NCBI RefSeq assembly: GCF_003001815.1
Contig: NZ_PVMZ01000025.1
Span: forward strand, 62,001-126,000
From: Actinoplanes italicus
GTDB taxonomy: Bacteria; Actinomycetota; Actinomycetes; Mycobacteriales; Micromonosporaceae
DNA length: 64,000 nucleotides
Reading direction: 5' to 3'
Every line of letters begins with the position of its first letter. Positions within the stretch are counted from its first letter, which is position 1. Below the pieces are notes generated by a model. The model was given only the letters and a program-made list of their open reading frames with translations, was not told the origin of the DNA and searched no databases. Shown here one piece after another: positions 58,391 through 64,000 of this stretch. Made by a program: the position numbers and the translations under genes.

Positions 58391-58969
58391 TCAGGCGGTC
58401 CGCAGAAGCGTCCAGCCGGAGTCGCGGGCGCGGGCCGCGGCCAGCACTCCGGCGACCGCGGCCGCGTTCGTGATCTCGCCGCGGAACACCATGGCCACGC
58501 ACTCGTCGAGGTCGACGCGGCGCACCTCGAGGTCGGCCTCCTCGGCGGTCCGCTCGTGCCGGTCCGTCTCGGCCACCGGCGCGAGGTCGCGGGCGAGGAA
58601 CACGCGGACCGCCTCGTCGGAGAACCCGGGCGAGGTGTGCAGGTCGATCAGCGGCTCGATCCGGCCGGCCGTGAGGTCGGCCTCCTCGGCCAGTTCGCGG
58701 GCCGCGGTGACCGCCTCGTCCTCACCGGCCACGTCACGCAGGCCGGCCGGCAGCTCCCAGAGGTGCCGGCCGACCGGGTGGCGGTACTGCTTGATCAGCA
58801 CCACCCGGTCGGAGTCGTCCAGGGCGACCACGACCACGGCGCCCTGGTTCTCCACCACGTCGCGGACGGCGGTCGTGCCGTCCGACATGGTCACCTGGTC
58901 GCTGTAGACGGAGAAGATCGCACCGTGGTAACGCTCGTCCCGGGACACCGTCTCGTGGGCGAACGTCAT
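58391..58969 (-). CDS. NUDIX hydrolase (ADP-ribose pyrophosphatase-like)
   Basis: 192 residues from ATG 58969, one base after the pyrG stop. VVLIKQYRHPVGRHLWELPAGLRDVAGEDEAVTAARELAEEADLTAG contains the Nudix box with the REL-EE catalytic Glu set. TSPGFSDEAVRVFLARDL and an acidic C-terminal region fit ADP-ribose pyrophosphatases. It hydrolyses ADP-ribose or similar nucleoside diphosphate derivatives. It is cotranscribed with pyrG, as in many actinobacteria. Confidence 0.9.
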   Translation of the reverse strand: MTFAHETVSRDERYHGAIFSVYSDQVTMSDGTTAVRDVVENQGAVVVVALDDSDRVVLIKQYRHPVGRHLWELPAGLRDVAGEDEAVTAARELAEEADLTAGRIEPLIDLHTSPGFSDEAVRVFLARDLAPVAETDRHERTAEEADLEVRRVDLDECVAMVFRGEITNAAAVAGVLAAARARDSGWTLLRTA

Positions 58970-58970
58970 C

Positions 58971-60662
58971 TCAGGGAGCCTCGACGTCGATCTCGACGGG
59001 CAGCTCGTCCGCCGAGGCGTACGCGATGGCGGCCTTGACCAGCCCGTCGAAGAGCGGGTGCGGGCGGGTCGGGCGGCTCTTGAGTTCCGGGTGCGCCTGC
59101 GTTGCCACGAAGTACGGGTGCGTCTCCCGGTCCAGCTCGATGAACTCGACCAGGCGGCCGTCCGGGGAGGTGCCGGAGAAGACCAGACCCGACTGCGACA
59201 GCTTGTCCCGGAAGTCGTTGTTGACCTCGTAGCGGTGCCGGTGCCGCTCGGAGATCTCGGTCGAGCCGTACACCTCGGCCACGATCGAACCGGTCTTGAG
59301 CTTCGCCGGATAGGCACCGAGCCGCATGGTGCCGCCCAGGTCGCCCTTGCCCGCGACGATGTCCTCCTGGTCGGCCATGGTGGAGATGACCGGGTAGGTG
59401 GCCTTCTCGTCGAACTCGACCGAGTTCGCGCCGGCCAGGCCGGCCAGGTTGCGGGCCGCGTCGATCGTCATGCACTGCAGGCCCAGGCACAGCCCGAGGA
59501 TCGGGATCTTGTTCTCCCGGGCGTACCGCGAGGTGTTGACCTTGCCCTCGATGCCGCGGACACCGAAACCACCCGGGATGACGATGCCGTCGACGCCCTT
59601 GAGCGCGGCAGCGGCGCCGGCCGGGGTGACACAGTCGTCGCTCGGCACCCAGCGAAGCTTGATCTTCACGGTGTTGCCGAACCCGGCGGCCCGGATCGCC
59701 TCACTCACCGAGAGGTACGCGTCCGGCAGGTCCACGTACTTGCCGACCAGTGCGACCGTGATCGTCCGCTTCGGGTGGTGGACCCGCTCGAGCAGGTCGT
59801 TCCACGTCTTCCAGTTGACGTCCCGGAAGGACAGGCCGAGCCGGCGCACGACGTACGCGTCGAGGCCCTCGTCGTGCAGGACCTTCGGGATGTCGTAGAT
59901 GCTCGGCGCGTCCGGGCAGGCGATGACGGCCTCGGCGTCCACGTCGCAGTAGAGCGCCAGCTTGTGCTTCATCTTCTCCGGGATCTCCCGGTCGCTGCGG
60001 CAGATCAGGGCGTCCGGCTGGATACCGATGTTGCGCAGCGCGGCCACCGAGTGCTGAGTCGGCTTGGTCTTCAGCTCACCCGACGGCGCGAGGTAGGGCA
60101 CGAGCGACACGTGCAGGTAGAAGACGTGGTCACGGCCGACCTCGTGACGGACCTGGCGGATCGCCTCCAGGAACGGCAGCGACTCCATGTCGCCGACCGT
60201 GCCGCCGACCTCGGTGATCACCACGTCCGGGACGTTGCCGTTCTCGTCCGGGTCGGCCATCGCGAAGATGCGGCTCTTGATCTCGTTGGTGATGTGCGGG
60301 ATCACCTGAACGGTGTCGCCGAGGTACTCGCCGCGCCGCTCACGGGCGATGACCGCCGAGTAGACCTGGCCGGTCGTCACGTTCGCCTTGCCGGACAGGT
60401 CACGGTCGAGGAAACGCTCGTAGTGCCCGACGTCGAGGTCGGTCTCCGCCCCGTCCTCGGTGACGAACACCTCACCGTGCTGGAACGGGTTCATCGTGCC
60501 GGGGTCGACGTTGAGGTAGGGGTCCAGCTTCTGCATCACGACGCGAAGACCGCGGGCGGTGAGCAGATTGCCGAGGCTGGAGGCGGTGAGGCCCTTGCCC
60601 AGCGAGGAGGCGACGCCCCCGGTGACGAAGATGTGCCGCGTGTCGCGCACTGTTGAGGCCAA
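58971..60662 (-). CDS. pyrG: CTP synthase
   Basis: 563 residues. Amidoligase domain HIFVTGGVASSLGKGLTASSLGNLL, NPFQHGEVFVTEDGAETDLDVGHYERF and LICRSDREIPEKMKHKLALYC; glutaminase domain with VDGIVIPGGFGVRGIEGK, the nucleophile Cys in LGLCLGLQCMTI, and PYFVATQAHPELKSRPTRPHPLF (His/Glu). It makes CTP from UTP, ATP and glutamine. The start may be TTG at 60662 or GTG at 60650. The ~120 bp upstream holds no other gene. The NUDIX gene follows at once. Confidence 0.96.
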   Translation of the reverse strand: MASTVRDTRHIFVTGGVASSLGKGLTASSLGNLLTARGLRVVMQKLDPYLNVDPGTMNPFQHGEVFVTEDGAETDLDVGHYERFLDRDLSGKANVTTGQVYSAVIARERRGEYLGDTVQVIPHITNEIKSRIFAMADPDENGNVPDVVITEVGGTVGDMESLPFLEAIRQVRHEVGRDHVFYLHVSLVPYLAPSGELKTKPTQHSVAALRNIGIQPDALICRSDREIPEKMKHKLALYCDVDAEAVIACPDAPSIYDIPKVLHDEGLDAYVVRRLGLSFRDVNWKTWNDLLERVHHPKRTITVALVGKYVDLPDAYLSVSEAIRAAGFGNTVKIKLRWVPSDDCVTPAGAAAALKGVDGIVIPGGFGVRGIEGKVNTSRYARENKIPILGLCLGLQCMTIDAARNLAGLAGANSVEFDEKATYPVISTMADQEDIVAGKGDLGGTMRLGAYPAKLKTGSIVAEVYGSTEISERHRHRYEVNNDFRDKLSQSGLVFSGTSPDGRLVEFIELDRETHPYFVATQAHPELKSRPTRPHPLFDGLVKAAIAYASADELPVEIDVEAP

Positions 60663-60781
60663 GGCCCGCTCCCGTGGTCGCCGTTAACAGGTTCTTGCGG
60701 CCGGGGCAGGACCCCATCCACGGGAGTTCACCGTAACACTGTTTGCCAGGAGCTCCACGTTCGGGCTGGTGGACGTGCGTG

Positions 60782-63052
60782 TCATGGCACAGTTAACGGA
60801 TCTCCGTCGGATTTGCGTAGTAGTGGGCCACCAGGACCGTCCGTCTCCCCCGGCGCCGGGGTCCGGTCGGCGGCGTGCAGCAGCACCCGCAGGGCCGTGA
60901 GCACCGCGATCGGCGCCGCCGTGGCCGCCGCGGCGCCGGCCACGCCGAGGGCCGTTCCGCCGAGCACACCGGCGATCAGCGTCGCCACCACCGTCCCGGC
61001 GACCCCGCCCCGGACCGCCGGATGCAGGCCATACACGCGGTTCAGGCCACCCCAGGGGGAAAACTGGCAGAACACCAGCATCACCGCACCGCACAGAGCC
61101 AGCAGCGTGAGCGGGTTGTCCAGCAGCGCCTGCCCGTTCGCCGCCGCGGCGCGCTGCATCGCCGGACCGGCGGTGCCGTCGCCGAGCGCGGTCAGGAACC
61201 GGCCCAGCGTGCCCTGCTCCAGCGGCGCGCGCCGCAGGTCGAGCACCGCGAACGTGATGGTCACCACCACGCCGGTCAGCGCCGACCAGGCGAACCGCGG
61301 GAAGGTCAGCCAGCCGCCGGTGCTCATCACCGCGGCCACGCAGGCGCCGGCCGTCACCGCGATCGCCCCGACCGGGTCGGCGCCCAGGTGGGAGCTGCCG
61401 ACCATGACCACACCCAGCCCCCCGAAGGTCACCATGACCAGCGGGCGCCAGCGCCGGGTCACCCACTGCGCCAGCGAGCCACCGAGCAAGAACAGCCCGG
61501 CCACGAAGACACCGAGACCGACGCTGCCGAGCCCGGCATACCGCACTCCGTGGATGGCCGAGTAACCGGCCACCCCGTTGAGCTGCAGCCGCGCCCCCGT
61601 CGCCAGGTCCACCGCCACCGCCAGCGCGCTGATCGCGGCGACGGCGGCCATCGGCCACAGCGTCCGCTGATAGCGCGGCGCGAACCGGATCAGCAGCGTC
61701 CCGGCGGCCATCAGCACGGCCGTCGCCGACCCGAACATCCACGCCGGGTGGGCGCTGCTCCACCACGGCACCACATCGGCGAGCAGGGCCGCCGGGATCG
61801 CCAGCCCCGCCGCGATCAGCGCCAGCTCGGCCAGTTCGACCAGGCGTCGCGGCGGCAGCGGCGGGCCGAGCGGGCCGGCGTGCCGGCGTGCGCGGACCAG
61901 TACCGGGATCACCGCGATGAAGAGCACCAGCTGCAGGACGGCCAGCACGGTGAAGAAGATCTCGGCGACGCCGCGCTGGGCGATCGCCCGCCGGTCGGCG
62001 TCCTGCCGTCCCTGCATGGCCTCGGCCGGATCGCTCGGACGGCCCGGCGTGACACCGGCCGTGTAACCGGCGAACAGTTTCTCCGGCGCCGGTTTGCCCA
62101 GCGCCGACAGCACGGTCGGCGCCAGATCGACCAGCTGCAGGTAGCCCTCGCGGCCGGTGCCCGCAGAGGTGAGCCAGCCGCCCTCCCAGCCGGGGCCCTC
62201 GACGATCGCCACGTGCAGGCGCGACGTCGTGTCGGTGTCGGCCAGCCCGGCGATCAGCATCAGCGAGCGTTCCGGACGGGCGGCGAGGACCTTGGCGAGG
62301 GTACGGTCGGCGGCCTCCACCTGGGTGCGGCGAGCCGCCCCGTCACCCTCGATCGTGCCGAGGTCGACGATGCTCAGCACACAGTCGGCGAGCATTTCGG
62401 CCGGGTCCGCCGGCAGTTCGGCCACGTAGCGGTCGACGCGGCCGAACGGGCGGGCCGCCGCGATGGCCGCGCCCGGGCCGACGGCCACCGAGCAGCGCAC
62501 CGACTCGGCCAGGGCTCCGGGCGTCGTCCCGTACGGCAGCCGGTCCTGATTGTTGCGGACCACCGTGGGCTGATCCGTGAGGTTGGCACCGCGCCCGTCC
62601 GGCTGGGTGAGCCGTGGCTCGGCCGCCGGGCAGCGGCCGGTCACCGAACGGGTGTCCCAGGCCGCGTAGTTGCCGGCGCCGAGCGTCAGCCACCCGTCGG
62701 ACGGACACGTCACCGAATGCGCCGAGCGCACCGACAGCCAGCCCGCCGAACCGCGGGTCGCCTCCTGCCAGAGCGCCGGGGTGCGCTTCGGGTCGAGATC
62801 CTCCCAGCGCAGCCCGGCCGCGGCGGCGATCACCACGTAGTCGGCGTCTCCGCCCCGCTGCCGTTCGGCGGGCCGCAGCGCCAGCACCGCGAGACTGGCC
62901 GCGGCGACGAGCACCACGAGCAGGTAGGGCACCCAGGCGGCGACGACCGGACCGCGGGGGGTGCCCGGCGGGCGGACCCGGCGCAACCGGTCGAGCAGCC
63001 CGTGCTTCTCCGGAACCCGCGAAGGGACCCGCGAAGGCACCGACGGAGTCAC
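60782..63052 (-). CDS. Large conserved membrane protein, alkaline-phosphatase-like ectodomain
   Basis: 756 residues. TM1 at ~38-62 is followed by a ~330-residue extracellular part, then about eleven hydrophobic helices (~370-730). The ectodomain has DYVVIAAAAGLRWEDLDPKRTPAL, LTLGAGNYAAWDTRSVTGRC and LVDLAPTVLSALGKPAPEKLFAGY, resembling the alkaline-phosphatase/phosphodiesterase fold without an obvious metal site. Similar large proteins neighbour pyrG in actinobacteria; function unknown. Its start overlaps the stop of the glycosyltransferase gene. Confidence 0.72.
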   Translation of the reverse strand: MTPSVPSRVPSRVPEKHGLLDRLRRVRPPGTPRGPVVAAWVPYLLVVLVAAASLAVLALRPAERQRGGDADYVVIAAAAGLRWEDLDPKRTPALWQEATRGSAGWLSVRSAHSVTCPSDGWLTLGAGNYAAWDTRSVTGRCPAAEPRLTQPDGRGANLTDQPTVVRNNQDRLPYGTTPGALAESVRCSVAVGPGAAIAAARPFGRVDRYVAELPADPAEMLADCVLSIVDLGTIEGDGAARRTQVEAADRTLAKVLAARPERSLMLIAGLADTDTTSRLHVAIVEGPGWEGGWLTSAGTGREGYLQLVDLAPTVLSALGKPAPEKLFAGYTAGVTPGRPSDPAEAMQGRQDADRRAIAQRGVAEIFFTVLAVLQLVLFIAVIPVLVRARRHAGPLGPPLPPRRLVELAELALIAAGLAIPAALLADVVPWWSSAHPAWMFGSATAVLMAAGTLLIRFAPRYQRTLWPMAAVAAISALAVAVDLATGARLQLNGVAGYSAIHGVRYAGLGSVGLGVFVAGLFLLGGSLAQWVTRRWRPLVMVTFGGLGVVMVGSSHLGADPVGAIAVTAGACVAAVMSTGGWLTFPRFAWSALTGVVVTITFAVLDLRRAPLEQGTLGRFLTALGDGTAGPAMQRAAAANGQALLDNPLTLLALCGAVMLVFCQFSPWGGLNRVYGLHPAVRGGVAGTVVATLIAGVLGGTALGVAGAAAATAAPIAVLTALRVLLHAADRTPAPGETDGPGGPLLRKSDGDPLTVP

Positions 63053-64000
63053 CGGCGGACCGCCGCGACCTCGGCATAACCGGACCGCACGTCGGCGACC
63101 ACGTCGGCCTCGCCGGGCCAGGTCGCCGCCTGCCGCGGGCCGCGGGCCGCGTAGTCGGCGCGCAGCAGCGGATCGCCGAGCAGTCGCCGGACCGCCGTGT
63201 CGAGGGCATCGAGGTCGTTCGGCGGGATCTGCACCGCCGCGTCGCCGACCAGACCGGGCAGCCCGCCGACCGCGGTGGTGACCAGCGGCACCCCGGCGTG
63301 CAGCGCCTCCTGGGCGAACAGTTGCCGCGCCTCCCAGTCGCTGGTGATCACCGCGAGGTCGGCGCCGAGCAGCAGGTCCGGTACGTCGGTGCGGTGCCCG
63401 AGCAGGTGGACCGGGGCGTGCAGCCGGGACGCGCGCTGCGCCAGCGGCATGTAGCTGGGCCCCGAGCCGGCGATCACCACGACCGGGGCGGGATCGAGGT
63501 CACGCCATCGGGCGGCCGCGTCGATCAGCAGATCGTGGTGCTTCTGCGGGTGCAGCCGGCCGACCGACAGGATCAGCGGGGTCTCGCCGCGCAGCCGGAA
63601 CTCGGCGCGCACCGCCGCACGGGTCCGCTTCGGCGACGCCAGCTGCGGGGCGGCGACCGGGCCCAGCCTCGCCTTGCGGGCGCCGAGCGCCGTCGCGCGC
63701 TGCACCAGATCGTCGGAGGCGCCGAGGGTCAGCGCGGCGTTGCGCGCCACGATCCGCTCCAGCAGGGCCCCGGCTTGGCCTCTCAGGCCCCGGGCGAGGA
63801 CCGCGTTGTGCCAGGTCACCACCAGCGGTACGCCGGTCCGCGCGACCGAGGCCACGAAGGCGGCCCGCAGGCCGTGCGCGTGGATCACCTCGGCGTCACG
63901 CCCGGCGACCGCCTTGCGCAGCTGCCGGATCGCGCCGGAGTCCTGTGGTCCGGGGTCGGCCGGGATCTCCACCACCGAGAACTCGAGGCCGCTCGCCGTG
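63049..64000 (-). CDS. Glycosyltransferase family 4 (5' end beyond the window)
   Basis: At least 308 residues and open to the window edge. GT-B fold: VIHAHGLRAAFVASVARTGVPLVVTWHNAVLARG, PLILSVGRLHPQKHHDLLIDAAARW, VVVIAGSGPSYMPL, LLGHRTDVPDLLLGADLAVITSDWEARQLFAQEALHAGVPLVTTAVGGLPGLVGDAAVQIP. The EALHAGVP block is the retaining-GT4 donor site. The in-frame GTG at 63975 is too late for a start because the frame upstream is coding. Its stop overlaps the large membrane protein start, so the two are coupled, perhaps in envelope polymer synthesis. Confidence 0.88.
   Translation of the reverse strand, partial: TASGLEFSVVEIPADPGPQDSGAIRQLRKAVAGRDAEVIHAHGLRAAFVASVARTGVPLVVTWHNAVLARGLRGQAGALLERIVARNAALTLGASDDLVQRATALGARKARLGPVAAPQLASPKRTRAAVRAEFRLRGETPLILSVGRLHPQKHHDLLIDAAARWRDLDPAPVVVIAGSGPSYMPLAQRASRLHAPVHLLGHRTDVPDLLLGADLAVITSDWEARQLFAQEALHAGVPLVTTAVGGLPGLVGDAAVQIPPNDLDALDTAVRRLLGDPLLRADYAARGPRQAATWPGEADVVADVRSGYAEVAAVRR

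Overview
The window is very GC-rich, with strong third-position GC bias, many GTG starts and frequent ATGA/GTGA stop-start overlaps. The actinobacterial core clusters (pyrG-NUDIX; ald-xerD-parA; scpA-scpB-rluB), F420/PPOX-type flavoproteins, and the FadD/TetR/FadA/FadB and glycerol (glpK-IclR-glpK-glpD) modules all point to a filamentous actinomycete. Micromonosporaceae (Actinoplanes-like) is the best guess, by inference only. No prophage, insertion sequence, CRISPR array or biosynthetic gene cluster is visible.

Layout. 1-2.6 kb: a YhhN membrane protein, two tandem tRNA-like genes, a SUKH/ankyrin protein and DUF1304. 2.7-6.9 kb: acyl-CoA dehydrogenase, aldehyde dehydrogenase, an FCD-type GntR regulator and an MpaB-like oxygenase; the same 14-bp motif lies in both divergent intergenic regions. 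7-13.3 kb: secreted M14 carboxypeptidase, trypsin-like protease, PPOX protein, NADAR protein, a small RHH/DUF4357-like protein, a probable toxin-antitoxin pair, a GH26-like lipoprotein and a small secreted protein. 13.3-20 kb: a beta-oxidation regulon (FadD-type ligase, tandem-domain TetR, thiolase, FadB) with a shared 11-bp motif as candidate operator. 20-33 kb: APH-like kinase, 61-bp repeats, PIG-L deacetylase, P-loop kinase, ABC exporter, acyl-CoA synthetase, GGDEF/EAL protein, metallophosphoesterase, a MacAB-like efflux operon and an orphan sugar-binding lipoprotein.

33.2-34.1 kb is a gene-free block between converging genes that holds four copies of an exactly 47-bp palindromic element together with 8-bp tandem repeats. 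A fifth copy sits at 54.4 kb, also between converging genes and also beside 8-bp repeats. 34-52 kb is the chromosome-maintenance neighbourhood (rluB, scpB, scpA ... pseudo-M50, parA, xerD, ald). About 11 kb of other genes interrupts it: acetyltransferase, a low-complexity basic/acidic protein, acylphosphatase, methyltransferase, the glycerol regulon, a Septu-like HNH/ATPase defence pair and an MFS pump. 52-58.4 kb: a barstar-domain fusion, a DUF574 methyltransferase, small oxidoreductase-type proteins, and two GT-B glycosyltransferases, one under a TetR regulator with duplicated palindromic operators. 58.4-64 kb: NUDIX, CTP synthase, a large polytopic membrane protein and a truncated GT4 glycosyltransferase.

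The items I would look at first are the 47-bp palindrome family, the tRNA-like pair, the Septu-like pair, the RHH/PIN-like module and the shared regulatory motifs.
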